64,000 bases of DNA from Sphingomonas sp. KR3-1 (GCF_040049295.1 NZ_JBDZDQ010000002.1:496001-560000); one strand, 5' to 3'. Counted from the first letter of the stretch, positions 1 through 9,324 are shown. The notes: generated by a model not told the origin, from the letters alone. Numbers and translations: made by a program.

Positions 1-2
1 CG

Positions 3-785
3 ATGCTCTACGGCGTGATCATCGCCATTCCGATCGCGATCCTGGCCGGGCCGGTACTGGCGAAATTCGTCACGCCCGGCGTCAAGCTTGCCGAGCCGGT
101 GCTGAGCGATCCCGTGCCCGACATGCTGCCGCCGCGCCGGGCGCTGTCGCTGTTCATCGTGCTGCTGCCGATCGTGCTGATCGCGTCAGGCGAGCTCGGC
201 AAGCTGGTGCCCTGGCTTGCGGAGGCGCCCTGGCTCGCCGCCGCTGCCAACCCCGTGCTGGCGCTGCTCGTCACCAACCTGCTGGCGCTGCCCTTGCTGT
301 TCGGCCGGCGCCTCGCCGAGGCGAGCATCCAGGATGCGATCTGGTTCGAGACGATGGGCGCGGCCGGCGCGATCCTGCTGGCGATCGGCGCGGGCGGGGC
401 GCTCAAGCAGGTGCTGGTCACCGCCGGCCTGTCGGACCTGCTGGCCCGGCTGGTGCTGATGTACGCGATCTCGCCCTTGCTGCTCGGCTGGCTCGTCGCG
501 GTCGGCATCCGTCTGGCCGCCGGCTCGGCGACGGTGGCGACGATCACCGCCGTAGGCATCATGCCCGGCGTGGTCGCTGCCTCGGGTGCCTCGCCCGAGC
601 TGGTCGTGCTGGCGATCGGCGCGGGCTCGGTGTTCTTCAGCCACGTCAACGATCCGGGCTTCTGGCTGGTCAAGGGCTATATGGGCACCAGCACGGCGGA
701 CACCTTCCGCACCTGGTCGCTGCTCGAGACGGTGATCTCGGTGGCCGGACTCGCCATGGTGGTGGGGCTCAGTTACATTGTCTGA
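3..785 (+). CDS. gntP: GntP-family gluconate:H+ symporter, C-terminal part
   Basis: The frame is open from the window edge, so this is the last 260 residues or so of a longer protein. It is almost entirely hydrophobic, with about six to seven membrane segments separated by short charged loops. Near the end it has a glycine/serine-rich stretch followed by FFSHVNDPGFWLVKGYMG, which matches the conserved C-terminal region of GntP-type gluconate and related sugar-acid permeases. The stop codon lies inside the next gene, a FadR-type regulator, and gluconokinase follows on the other strand, so gluconate is the most likely substrate. The GntP family also includes permeases for other hydroxy acids, so substrate is inferred from context. 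The true start lies before the window. Confidence 0.85.
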   Translation: MLYGVIIAIPIAILAGPVLAKFVTPGVKLAEPVLSDPVPDMLPPRRALSLFIVLLPIVLIASGELGKLVPWLAEAPWLAAAANPVLALLVTNLLALPLLFGRRLAEASIQDAIWFETMGAAGAILLAIGAGGALKQVLVTAGLSDLLARLVLMYAISPLLLGWLVAVGIRLAAGSATVATITAVGIMPGVVAASGASPELVVLAIGAGSVFFSHVNDPGFWLVKGYMGTSTADTFRTWSLLETVISVAGLAMVVGLSYIV

Positions 786-1503
786 GACGCGGAAACACCC
801 GCGCACCGGCTTGAAGAGAGGCGCCGTGCAAGAGGGGAGGCTCGCCGATCGCGCCTATACCGCGATCGTCGGGATCATCAACGAGGACGATCTGGCCGCC
901 GGCGATCGCCTGCCGTCGGAAGCGCGGTTGGCGGAGCTGTTCGGCATGTCGCGCACGATCGTGCGCGAGGCGCTGGTGCGGCTCGCTGCCGATGGGATCA
1001 CCGAGGCACGGCGCGGCGCCGGCTCCTATGTCAAGCGTCGCCCTTCCGCCCGGCTCGGCTCGCACGTGCCGATGGACGGCCTCGCCGGCACGCTCGGCAC
1101 CTATGAGGTCCGCTTCGTGCTGGAGGCCGAGGCGGCGCGGCTGGCGGCGCAGCGCCGCTCCGATGAACAGATGGACGCGATCGACGCCGCGCTCGAGGCG
1201 CTGCGTGCCGCATTGCTCTCCAGCGCGCCGGCGCATGAGGAGGACTGGCGGCTGCACCGCGCGATCGCCGAGGCGACGGGCAACAGCGCCTTCATCTCCA
1301 CCTTCGACCATTTGCAGGGCGACGTGATGGGCATCTTGCGCGCCGGCGTCGACATCTCGCGCTCGCGCCCGCCCGAGGTGATCGGCGCGATGATGGACGA
1401 GCATGACGCGGTGGTCGACGCAATCCGCGCCCAGGATGGCGACGGCGCGGCGCTGGCGATGCGCTGGCACCTGTCGCAAGGCCGCAAAAGGCTGATGCCC
1501 TAA
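778..1503 (+). CDS. GntR-family (FadR subfamily) transcriptional regulator
   Basis: A 241-residue protein with an N-terminal GntR winged helix (about residues 20-90; LPSEARLAELFGMSRTIVREAL is the helix-turn-helix region) and a C-terminal all-helical FCD ligand-binding domain (about 105-235; HRAIAEATGN and the late DEHDAVVDAI histidine region). FCD domains usually bind small carboxylic or sugar acids through metal-coordinating histidines. The TTG start at 778 overlaps the end of gntP by 8 bases, indicating translational coupling; a GTG near 824 is an alternative start. Its position between permease and gluconokinase suggests it controls gluconate use. The effector is inferred, not shown. Confidence 0.85.
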   Translation: MSETRKHPRTGLKRGAVQEGRLADRAYTAIVGIINEDDLAAGDRLPSEARLAELFGMSRTIVREALVRLAADGITEARRGAGSYVKRRPSARLGSHVPMDGLAGTLGTYEVRFVLEAEAARLAAQRRSDEQMDAIDAALEALRAALLSSAPAHEEDWRLHRAIAEATGNSAFISTFDHLQGDVMGILRAGVDISRSRPPEVIGAMMDEHDAVVDAIRAQDGDGAALAMRWHLSQGRKRLMP

Positions 1504-1505
1504 CT

Positions 1506-1536
1506 TTCTCCCTCTCCCTTCCGGGGAGAGGGAGAA
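1506..1536. terminator. Hairpin between convergent gntR-type gene and gluconokinase
   Basis: A perfect 13-bp inverted repeat (TTCTCCCTCTCCC at 1506-1518, GGGAGAGGGAGAA at 1524-1536) with a 5-base loop directly after the regulator's stop codon. There is no clear T-run, so it is a stable hairpin that may act in both directions rather than a textbook intrinsic terminator. The 252-base gap that holds it has no gene. It also carries a 14-base direct repeat, ATGTAGGATTCCGC, at 1545-1558 and again at 1743-1756. Confidence 0.55.
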
Positions 1537-1755
1537 GGCTTGCAATGTAGGATTCCGCCTGCTTGCCTCTCGCCGCCCGGCAAGCAGCCGGCCGCTCTTT
1601 GCAATGTTGGAAAGATAGGATCATCCGCCCGCAAGAATGTTGCGGGACGGGGCCTTGTCCGGAAAGATAGGGAAAATAGTCGGCCCGAAAAATCGCCATT
1701 GGTGCGGCCTTTGTGACCTTTGGTGAGTCGGCCCGTCACACGATGTAGGATTCCG

Positions 1756-2283
1756 CTAGGCGCCCAGCACCGCCTGCGCCCAGGCAAGCACGTCGCCGCG
1801 AAGCTCCTCGATCGGCCGGTAGCAATGCAGCGCCAGCGCGCGCTCGTCGGCGGCTGGCCGTTCCAGCGTCGCGAACTGGCTGTCGAGCAGGCTCGGCGCC
1901 ATGTAATGCCCGGCGCGCGCCGCCAGCCGCGGCGCGATCTCGTCGCGGTCGCCGTCGAGCAGGACGAAGACGATCGGCACGCCCGCTGCCGCCTCGAGCC
2001 GTTCGCGATAGCTGCGCTTGAGCGCCGAGCAGGCGGCCACCGCAATGCCCTGCTCGCGCACTGCTGCGCCGATCGCCGCGCCCAGCCGGTCGAGCCAGGG
2101 CCAGCGGTCGGCATCGTCGAGCGGCTGGCCGGCGCGCATCTTGGCGACGCTTTCGGCCGAATGGAAATCATCGCCTTCGAATGCCGGCGCGGCGAGATGC
2201 GCGGCAAGATGCGCGACCAGGGTCGACTTGCCGCAGCCGCTCACCCCCATCGCGACGATCGCGCAAGGCAGCAATCCGGTCAT
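1756..2283 (-). CDS. gntK: Gluconokinase
   Basis: Phosphorylates gluconate to 6-phosphogluconate with ATP, feeding the Entner-Doudoroff or pentose phosphate route. The 175-residue length is normal for the GntK/shikimate-kinase-like family. Visible motifs are the P-loop GVSGCGKST near the N terminus, FEGDDFHSAESVAKMRAGQPLDD, which is the substrate-binding signature of gluconokinases (starting near residue 38), and a CSALKRSYRERLR-like stretch typical of the family. I chose the ATG at 2281-2283 because it puts about a dozen residues before the P-loop; longer frames upstream lack homology-like character. It is convergent with the GntP/regulator pair and divergent from the secreted carbohydrate protein next door. 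Confidence 0.9.
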   Translation of the reverse strand: MTGLLPCAIVAMGVSGCGKSTLVAHLAAHLAAPAFEGDDFHSAESVAKMRAGQPLDDADRWPWLDRLGAAIGAAVREQGIAVAACSALKRSYRERLEAAAGVPIVFVLLDGDRDEIAPRLAARAGHYMAPSLLDSQFATLERPAADERALALHCYRPIEELRGDVLAWAQAVLGA

Positions 2284-2443
2284 TTTTCGCTGCGCTTCCA
2301 CGTCGTTCCCCGGCTTCGGACAGGACGCTAATGTTCCGCGCCGCGCGCTTTGACCATTGCGACCTTTGTCGCGGTCGCCGGAGCCTGCGCGCATGCGTAT
2401 CGGCGTGCTATCGTGTGGCGATAACAAGAAGATGGGGACGGGC

Positions 2444-5400
2444 ATGATCGGCAGGATGCGGTGCGGGATCGCGGCTTTGATGCTCGTCGCGGGCGTGCAG
2501 GTCGTGGTCGCCCAGGCCCAGCCGGCCCGCTCGGTCTACGCAGTCGCGCCGAACGAGCCCGCCGCGGTCACGGTCAAGGCGAAGGGCGACGACATCGCCG
2601 ATGACGGCGCTGCGATCCAGGCGGCGATCGACACCGCCGCGGCCAGGCCCGGCGGCGGCATCGTCTTCCTGCCCTCGGGCCGGCACCGGATCACCCGGAC
2701 GATCTACCTCTGGCCCGGCGTGCGGCTGTTCGGCGTCGGCAGGACGCGGCCGGTCTTCGTGCTCGGCGCCAATACGCCTGGCTTCCAGAGCGGTGTCGGC
2801 AGCATGGTCTTCTTCACTGGCAACCAGCCGAACGGCGCCGCGCCCGGCCCCGGTGGCGGCCCTCTGCGCGGCAAGGTGCCGGTGCCGCCGCCGACCAGCG
2901 TGCCGTTCGATCCGAACATCGCCGATGCCAATTCGGGCACCTTCTATTCCGCCCTGGCAAACGTCGATTTCGAGATCGGCGCAGGCAATCCGGCCGCGAC
3001 GGCGGTGCGCCAGCATGGCGCGCAGCACAGCTATCTCGCGCATATCGACTTCCATTTGGGGTCCGGACTGGCCGGCATCTACCAGGTCGGCAACCTCGGC
3101 ATGGACCTGCGCTTCTTCGGCGGGCGCTATGGCATCCTCACTGAGAAGACCTCGCCCGCCTGGCAGTACACGCTGCTCGATTCGAGCTTCGACGGGCAGC
3201 GCGATGCCGCGATCCGCGAGCATGAGGCGGGGCTCACTCTGGTCAACACATCGTTCCGCAATGTCCCCGTCGGCATCGAGGTCGACCGCGGCTATGGCGA
3301 CTGGCTGTGGGGCAAGGACGTCCGCTTCGAGAATGTCTCGAAGGCCGGGGTGATCATCAGCAACGAGGGCAATGCCTATACCCAGATCGGCTTCGACAAC
3401 GCCCTGGCCAGCGGCACCCCGGTGTTCGCCCGCTTCCGCGACAGCGGCAAGGCTGTCGCCGGGCCGGCGCCGCGCTACCGCGTCAAGGAATTCACCTACG
3501 GCCTGACGCTGCCCGGCCTCGGCCAGTCGAGCAGCTATGCGACCCGCATCGACGCCGCACCGCTCGCCAAGTTGCCGCCCCGCCGCGACCCGGCGATCCG
3601 CGCCTTCCCGGCCGTCGCCGCCTGGGCCAATGTTCGCGATCTCGGTGCGAAGGGCGACAACGGTGCCGACGACACCGCCGCGCTGCAGAAGGCGATCGAC
3701 ACCCACCGCGTGCTCTATTTCCCCGCCGGCTTCTACCGCGTCACCGACACGCTGAAGCTGCGCCCCGACAGCGTGCTGATCGGCCTGCACCCGAGCCTGA
3801 CCCAGATCGTGCTAGCCGAGGACATGCCCGGCTATCGCGGTATCGGCCCGGCCAAGGCGCTGGTCGAGAGCGCCAAAGGCGGCGACGCGATCGTCTCCGG
3901 GCTCGGTCTGTTCACCGGCGGTGTGAACCCACGGGCGACTGCGCTGCTCTGGAAGGCGGGGGCGAAGTCGCTGGTCGACGACGTCAAGTTCCAGGGCGGG
4001 CATGGCACCAACCTCGCCGATGGCAGCCGCTTCGATCCCTACAACGCCAACCACACGGCGGACGCGGACCCGAAGAAGCGCTGGGACGGCCAATATCCCA
4101 GCCTCTGGGTCACCGATGGCGGCGGCGGCACCTTCAACGGGCTGTGGACGCCCAACACCTATGCCCAGGCCGGGCTGTACGTGTCGGATACCGACACCCC
4201 CGGCTTCGTCTACGAGCTGTCGGCCGAGCATCATGTCCGCGCCGAGATCGTGCTCGACCGGGTGCGCAACTGGGAATTCCTCGCGCCGCAGACCGAGGAG
4301 GAAGCCGGCGAAAGCCGCAACACCGTGGCGCTGGAAGTGCGCAACTCGCGCGACATCCTGTTCGCCAATTTCCACGGCTACCGCGTCACCCGCTCGCTCC
4401 AGCCGGCGCACGCTGCGGTGAAGCTGTTCGGCTCGACCGATATCCGCTTCCGCAACGTGCATGTGAACGCCGAAAGCGGCTTCTCGACCTGCGACGCCAA
4501 TGGCTGCGGCACTTATCTGCGGGCGAGCAAATACCCCTATGCGAACGCCATCGTCGATGTGACGCGCGGGCTCGAGATGCGCGAGCGCGAGTTCGCGGTG
4601 CTCGACGTCACCGAAGCCCCGGCTCCGGCTGCCGCGCCTTCGTTCGCATCGGTCACGCGCCTTGCAGAGGGCTTCGGCGCGCTCGGTGGCGGTGCGGTCG
4701 ATGCCAAGGGCAAGCTCTATTTCATCGACCGCCAGTTCCAGCGCGTCCATGGCTGGTCCGAAGGCGAGGGGCTGTCGGTCGCCGCCGATGCGCCGCTCGA
4801 TGCAGTGAACCTCGCGGTCGATCGGTCCGGCCACCTGCTGGTGCTTTCCTCGATGGGCGCGGAGGCAACGGTCTACAGCCTGGATCCGGCGAGCCCCGGC
4901 GAGGTCCGGAAGATCGAACCGACCGCCGCCAGGGACCGCTCAAGCGCCCGCGTCGCGCTGCCCGGCAGCTTCTGGAACAATGGCGAGTTCCGCGACCAGT
5001 ATGACCCCGCCAGCGACCATTTTACCACCCTCGCCGAGATGTTCGCCCGCGACATGGCCGCACCCAAGCCGCGTGAATATGTCTCGCTCGACGGCAGCCT
5101 GGTACTGCCCGCCTACCGCGTCTGGCAGCAGGGCCCGCCCGACCATCTCGGCTGGCGCTTCTCCGATACGCTCGACACCTATGGCTGGGTCACCGGCAAG
5201 GCCGGCGAGCGCGTCTATCTCGCCAACGGTTCGGAGAACCGGACCTATTCGGGGCTGCTCGGCGCCGGCGGCGCGGTGACCGACCTCAGGCCCTTCGTCT
5301 CGCGCGGCGGCGAGAGCGTGGCGGTGGGGCCGGACGGGCGCGTCTATGTCGCGAACGGCGAGGTGTTCGTCTACGCCGCCGATGGCCGCGAACTCGGCCG

Positions 5401-5503
5401 GATCGCCGTGCCCGAGCGTCCACTGCAATTGCTGTTCGGCGGGCCGGATGGGAAGACGCTGCTTATCCTCGCCCATCACGGCCTCTATTCCGCACGCCCC
5501 TGA
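2444..5503 (+). CDS. Secreted protein with two pectate-lyase/GH55-type beta-helix domains and a C-terminal propeller-like region
   Basis: About 1019 residues. The ATG at 2444 gives a signal peptide (MIGRMRCGIAALMLVAGVQV, then an AQA-type cleavage site). Two related modules follow: GDDIADDGAAIQAAIDTAA with VFLPSGRHRIT (near residues 45-80), and LGAKGDNGADDTAALQKAID with LYFPAGFYRVTDTL (near 400-440). Both are the hallmark of Pectate_lyase_3/GH55-type right-handed beta-helices. The last 270 residues contain repeated strands such as AVDAKGKLYFIDR and VAVGPDGRVYVANG, resembling an NHL/SMP-30-type propeller. It is likely a periplasmic or secreted polysaccharide-acting enzyme. Substrate cannot be read from sequence. 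The gene is followed by a TonB-dependent receptor, consistent with a glycan uptake locus. Confidence 0.75.
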   Translation: MIGRMRCGIAALMLVAGVQVVVAQAQPARSVYAVAPNEPAAVTVKAKGDDIADDGAAIQAAIDTAAARPGGGIVFLPSGRHRITRTIYLWPGVRLFGVGRTRPVFVLGANTPGFQSGVGSMVFFTGNQPNGAAPGPGGGPLRGKVPVPPPTSVPFDPNIADANSGTFYSALANVDFEIGAGNPAATAVRQHGAQHSYLAHIDFHLGSGLAGIYQVGNLGMDLRFFGGRYGILTEKTSPAWQYTLLDSSFDGQRDAAIREHEAGLTLVNTSFRNVPVGIEVDRGYGDWLWGKDVRFENVSKAGVIISNEGNAYTQIGFDNALASGTPVFARFRDSGKAVAGPAPRYRVKEFTYGLTLPGLGQSSSYATRIDAAPLAKLPPRRDPAIRAFPAVAAWANVRDLGAKGDNGADDTAALQKAIDTHRVLYFPAGFYRVTDTLKLRPDSVLIGLHPSLTQIVLAEDMPGYRGIGPAKALVESAKGGDAIVSGLGLFTGGVNPRATALLWKAGAKSLVDDVKFQGGHGTNLADGSRFDPYNANHTADADPKKRWDGQYPSLWVTDGGGGTFNGLWTPNTYAQAGLYVSDTDTPGFVYELSAEHHVRAEIVLDRVRNWEFLAPQTEEEAGESRNTVALEVRNSRDILFANFHGYRVTRSLQPAHAAVKLFGSTDIRFRNVHVNAESGFSTCDANGCGTYLRASKYPYANAIVDVTRGLEMREREFAVLDVTEAPAPAAAPSFASVTRLAEGFGALGGGAVDAKGKLYFIDRQFQRVHGWSEGEGLSVAADAPLDAVNLAVDRSGHLLVLSSMGAEATVYSLDPASPGEVRKIEPTAARDRSSARVALPGSFWNNGEFRDQYDPASDHFTTLAEMFARDMAAPKPREYVSLDGSLVLPAYRVWQQGPPDHLGWRFSDTLDTYGWVTGKAGERVYLANGSENRTYSGLLGAGGAVTDLRPFVSRGGESVAVGPDGRVYVANGEVFVYAADGRELGRIAVPERPLQLLFGGPDGKTLLILAHHGLYSARP

Positions 5504-5617
5504 GGATCGCCGCCCGGGGCTTGCGACCATGGTCGTAGATGTCGCCCGGACCCTGATCCGATAAGACTCGGACACAATGGCACAGCGCATGTGCCGATAA
5601 TGATCAGGGGATGGATG

Positions 5618-8578
5618 ATGGGGAATTCGTTCGACCGCCGCGCGTCGCTTCGTGATAGCGCTACCAGCCTTGCCGCGCTCGCGGCGGCATTGTGCTGCTC
5701 GCCCGCGCTGGCGCAAACCGCGACCGCGCCGCAGAATGTGCCGGCACCGAGCCAGACCGCCGACGAGCCTGCGCAGAGTGAAGGCCAGATCATCGTCACC
5801 GGCACCCGCATCCTGTCGAGCGGCTTCACCGCGCCGACGCCGACCACGGTGATCGGCGAGGAGGCGATCGCCAACAACGCCCAGCCGAACCTCTTCAACA
5901 CGATCGCCCAGCTGCCCTCGCTCCAGGGCTCGACCGGCGCCGCCACCGGCACGTTCAGCACCTCGAGCGGCCAGCAGGGCCTCAGCTCCTTCTCGCTGCG
6001 CGGCCTCCAGCCGATCCGCACGCTGACCCTGCTCGACGGCCAGCGCGTCGTCGGCGCCAATGTGACCGGCGTGCCCGACATCAGCATGTTCCCGCAGCTG
6101 CTGGTCAAGCGCGTCGACGTGGTGAATGGCGGCGCCTCGGCCTCCTACGGTTCGGACGCCGTCGGCGGCGTGGTCAACTTCATCACCGACACGCACTTCA
6201 CCGGGTTCAAGGCCAATCTGCTCGGCAGCATCACCCGCTATGGCGACGACAAGACCGGGCTCGCCCAGGTGGCCTTCGGCACCGCGCTGTTCGACAATCG
6301 CCTGCACATCGTCGTCAGCGGCGAATATGACAATGAAGAGGGCGTCGGCCCCGGCAATTTCGGCACCGACCTTGCCGGCGACCGCGACTGGTTCCGTGCC
6401 TCGACCCTGCTCGACAGCAAGGTCACCAGCGGCGGCGCCCCGCAATACACCTATGGCGACTACGCCCAATCCTATCAGTATGCGAAATACGGCCTCATCA
6501 CCAACGGGCCCCTCCAGGGCACCGCGTTCGACAAGAACGGCGTGCCGTATAATTTCAACTATGGCTCGAACGGCGTGCCCCAGGGCAACGGCAACGTGTC
6601 GAATTGCTATCCCGGCAACAGCTTCTGCGTCGGCGGGGACCTTTCGGGCGGTGTCGGCTCGGGCGCCTCGCTCAAATCCGCGCTCGAGCGGATCAACGGC
6701 TATGGCCGGATCGGCTTCGATTTTGCCGAGGGCCAGGAGTTCTACGTCACCGCCAACGTCGCGCAGGTGCTGACGAACAACCAGCCGAGCCCCGGCTATA
6801 ACCGGGTCAACCTCACCATCTCCTGCGCCAACGCCTTCCTTCCCCAGTCGATCAAGGACCGGTGCGCCACTGCCAACATCACCTCGTTCGCGTTCGGATC
6901 GAGCAACGGCGCCTTTCCCAGCCCGAAGGTCAGCACCGACCGGCGGCAGTATCGCTTCGTCGCCGGCGTGAAGGGCGAGTTCGCGCCCAAGTGGAGCTAT
7001 GACGCCTATTACGAGCACGGCACCACCAAGTCGAACATCGACGTCGACCACATCGTGCTGCAGAACCGCTATGCCGCTGCGATCGACGCGGTGACGCTCA
7101 ACGGCACGATCGTCTGCGCCAATGCCCAGGCGCGCGCGCTTGGCTGCCAGCCGATCAACATCTTCGGCGGAGCGACTCCGTCCGCTGCGGCGCTCGCCTA
7201 TGTCCAGCCGGAGAATGGGCCGTTCCAGCACACCACGCTGACCCAGGATGTCGCCAGCGTGAACTTCTCGGGCGAGGCGTTCGATCTTTGGGCGGGGCCG
7301 CTGTCGGTCGCGTTCGGCGGCGAGTATCGCCATGAATATTACCGGGTGACTGCCGACCCCTATGGTGCGGGCGTCTCCGCGATCAGCCCGAACTCGGCCG
7401 CCTATCCCGCCGATCCGCTGCTCAACTCGACGCAGGGCAGCAACTATGCGGCGGGCAACTACAAGAACGGCAACGGCGCCTACAGCGTGTACGAGGGCTT
7501 TCTCGAGCTCAATCTGCCGCTCTTCAACGGTCCGCTCGGCAAGGCGAACATCAACCCTGCGGCGCGCGTCACCCATTACAGCACCTCGGGGACGGTATGG
7601 GCGTGGAAGGTCGGCGGCACCTGGGATACGCCGCTCGACGGCCTCCGCCTGCGCGCGGTGACTTCGCGCGACGTCCGCGCACCGAACCTCTCGGAGCTGT
7701 TCGCCGCGCCCACCGTCACCACGGTGCCGAGCTTCGCCAACCCCTATGGGCCGACGGTGCAGATCTTCCAGAACACGGTCGGCAACCCCGACCTGAAGCC
7801 GGAGATCGCCCGCAACACCGAGCTGGGGATCGTCTATTCGAACCCGTCCTGGCTGCCGGGGCTCAGCCTGTCCTTCGACTATTACAACATCAAGCTGAAG
7901 GGCGTGATCTCGACGCTTTCGGCAGCGCAGATCGTGCAATTCTGTCATGACGGCCTAACCGCCTTCTGCGGCGGCTTCGTCCTCGACAGCCCGACCCAGG
8001 GCGGCAATTTCGTCAACGTCCAGCCGTTCAACCTCGCCTCGTGGAAGACCAGCGGGTTCGACATCGAAGCGAGCTATCAGTGGAAGCGGCCGCTGGGCCT
8101 TCCCGGTTCCTTCACGGTGCGCGGGCTCGGCACGCATGTCCGCGAGTTCCTGGTCGATGCCGGCGTCAAGGGCGTGGACGTCGTCGACCAGGCAGGGGCG
8201 AACACCGGCAACACGCCGCACTGGAAGTGGCTGGCCGTCCAGACCTATGACGGCAACGGCTTCACGCTGACGGCGCAGCAGCGCTGGTTCTCCGACGGCG
8301 TGTTCGGCAACCAATATGTCGTCTGCCAGTCCGGCTGCCCGGTCTCGACCACCAACCACCCGACGATCAACACCAATACGATGAAGGGGGCCTTCTACTT
8401 CGACATCGGCGGATCGCTCGATCTCGGCGACCACATCACCTCATACTTCAAGATCGACAATCTATTCGATCACGATCCCGCGCCGTCGCCGCAGACCAAT
8501 ACCGGTCTCGACGTCAATCCGGCACTCTACGACACGCTTGGCCGCACCTACCGTATCGGCGTCCGCATCAAGTTCTGA
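5618..8578 (+). CDS. TonB-dependent outer-membrane receptor (no STN domain)
   Basis: About 986 residues. A signal peptide ends near SPALAQ, then EGQIIVTGTRILSSGF forms the TonB-box/plug start. The plug domain contains FSLRGLQPIRTLTLLDGQR and VVNGGASASYGSDAVGGVVN, both standard plug motifs. The rest is an aromatic-rich 22-strand barrel with repeated loops, ending in YRIGVRIKF with the C-terminal phenylalanine needed for barrel assembly. I chose the second of two adjacent ATGs because an AGGGGA ribosome-binding site at 5606-5611 sits six bases before it; a GTG at 5591 is the far alternative. With the preceding secreted beta-helix protein it probably imports an oligosaccharide; sphingomonad receptors of this type often do. 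The strong hairpin at 8595-8640 ends the unit. Confidence 0.9.
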   Translation: MGNSFDRRASLRDSATSLAALAAALCCSPALAQTATAPQNVPAPSQTADEPAQSEGQIIVTGTRILSSGFTAPTPTTVIGEEAIANNAQPNLFNTIAQLPSLQGSTGAATGTFSTSSGQQGLSSFSLRGLQPIRTLTLLDGQRVVGANVTGVPDISMFPQLLVKRVDVVNGGASASYGSDAVGGVVNFITDTHFTGFKANLLGSITRYGDDKTGLAQVAFGTALFDNRLHIVVSGEYDNEEGVGPGNFGTDLAGDRDWFRASTLLDSKVTSGGAPQYTYGDYAQSYQYAKYGLITNGPLQGTAFDKNGVPYNFNYGSNGVPQGNGNVSNCYPGNSFCVGGDLSGGVGSGASLKSALERINGYGRIGFDFAEGQEFYVTANVAQVLTNNQPSPGYNRVNLTISCANAFLPQSIKDRCATANITSFAFGSSNGAFPSPKVSTDRRQYRFVAGVKGEFAPKWSYDAYYEHGTTKSNIDVDHIVLQNRYAAAIDAVTLNGTIVCANAQARALGCQPINIFGGATPSAAALAYVQPENGPFQHTTLTQDVASVNFSGEAFDLWAGPLSVAFGGEYRHEYYRVTADPYGAGVSAISPNSAAYPADPLLNSTQGSNYAAGNYKNGNGAYSVYEGFLELNLPLFNGPLGKANINPAARVTHYSTSGTVWAWKVGGTWDTPLDGLRLRAVTSRDVRAPNLSELFAAPTVTTVPSFANPYGPTVQIFQNTVGNPDLKPEIARNTELGIVYSNPSWLPGLSLSFDYYNIKLKGVISTLSAAQIVQFCHDGLTAFCGGFVLDSPTQGGNFVNVQPFNLASWKTSGFDIEASYQWKRPLGLPGSFTVRGLGTHVREFLVDAGVKGVDVVDQAGANTGNTPHWKWLAVQTYDGNGFTLTAQQRWFSDGVFGNQYVVCQSGCPVSTTNHPTINTNTMKGAFYFDIGGSLDLGDHITSYFKIDNLFDHDPAPSPQTNTGLDVNPALYDTLGRTYRIGVRIKF

Positions 8579-8594
8579 TCCCCGGTGTCCCCTA

Positions 8595-8640
8595 TGGCTT
8601 GGCGGAGCCCGGCGCGATCGCGCCGGACTTCGCCAAGCCA
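8595..8640. terminator. Very strong bidirectional hairpin after the TonB receptor gene
   Basis: Two nested inverted repeats. The outer one pairs TGGCTTGGCG (8595-8604) with CGCCAAGCCA (8631-8640) and extends inward with a wobble pair. The inner one pairs CCGGCGCG (8609-8616) with CGCGCCGG (8619-8626). It lies between the convergent ends of the receptor gene and the exonuclease gene. The plus-strand 3' side continues CTTTGTCTTC, a weak T-rich tail. Confidence 0.7.
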
Positions 8641-8668
8641 CTTTGTCTTCGGTGCCGGCCGCAATGCT

Positions 8669-9232
8669 TCAGCCCTGCTTCGTGCTGGCGGCCGCGAGCG
8701 CGCGCGCTGCATCGCGGACCGACAGCCACCGGGCACGCTCCGCCTCGGCGTCCGGCAAGGCGCGATGCTCCGGCGCCGCGCCCCGCATCGCGCCTTCGCT
8801 CTGCGCCAGGATCGCCTCCACCGCAGCCGTGAGCGCTTCGCCCGGCAGCACTGGCGCCAGGATCGAGCATGCACATTCGCGCATGGCGTCGTCGCTGCGG
8901 CGTACCCTCAGGCTGTGCCGCGGATGGCCCGCAGCGCGAAGCAGGGCGCTGAGCCATTTGCCGTCCCAGGAGGGTGCGCTCGCCAGCAGATCATGTCCAC
9001 CGAGCTGCTCGACCATGCGCGCAGCGACCAGCCCATGCGGCGTGCCGTGCTCGACGAGCGTGGCGGGCGCGATGCGATGGATTGCCTGTGCTTCTTCGTC
9101 CCAGTCGGACCAGTCCGGCGCCGGCCGGATCAGATAGGATTCCGCGCGACCGTCAGCGAACACCCAGGCCACTTCGATCGGGTAGCTGTGCTTGCCAAGC
9201 GAGGACGCTTCGAAATCGAGAAAGACGAGCAT
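8669..9232 (-). CDS. DEDD-family 3'-5' exonuclease-like protein
   Basis: 187 residues. The N terminus MLVFLDFEASSLGKHSYPIE has the first DEDD motif (Asp6, Glu8) found in RNase T, oligoribonuclease and DNA polymerase III epsilon-type exonucleases. Further acidic positions follow (SAPSWDGKW region), and HRALPDAEAERARWLSVRDA near the C terminus supplies the last histidine/aspartate pair. The ATG at 9230-9232 is preferred because the DEDD motif must be N-terminal; the upstream in-frame extension encodes only low-complexity residues and runs across a hairpin. Nucleic-acid substrate unknown. It stands alone, convergent with the receptor gene. Confidence 0.75.
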   Translation of the reverse strand: MLVFLDFEASSLGKHSYPIEVAWVFADGRAESYLIRPAPDWSDWDEEAQAIHRIAPATLVEHGTPHGLVAARMVEQLGGHDLLASAPSWDGKWLSALLRAAGHPRHSLRVRRSDDAMRECACSILAPVLPGEALTAAVEAILAQSEGAMRGAAPEHRALPDAEAERARWLSVRDAARALAAASTKQG

Positions 9233-9271
9233 GGAGCCGGAACGAGCGCAGGCAGACAAGGCTGCATATGC

Positions 9272-9300
9272 GAAGGGCCGCCCTTTCGGGACGGCCCTTC
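9272..9300. terminator. Terminator-like hairpin between exonuclease and small ORF
   Basis: GAAGGGCCG (9272-9280) pairs with CGGCCCTTC (9292-9300), and CCC/GGG extend the stem after one unpaired base, leaving a very short loop. It sits 25 bases after the stop codon of the minus-strand 24-residue reading frame and 40 bases before the exonuclease start. No T-run is seen on either strand, so it could be a processing or stabilising stem instead. Confidence 0.5.
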
Positions 9301-9324
9301 CATTGTCATCCGAACGCGGGCAGC

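Noticed and set aside
5552..5610. CCCTGATC and GATCAGGG inverted repeat upstream of the first TonB receptor.
   Set aside because: Only 8 bp with a gap of more than 40 bases; too weak to call an operator without conservation data.
4940..7948. About 1000-residue minus-strand frame opposite the beta-helix gene and the first TonB receptor.
   Set aside because: Low-complexity, no family motifs, fully antisense to two well-supported genes; typical of GC-rich DNA.
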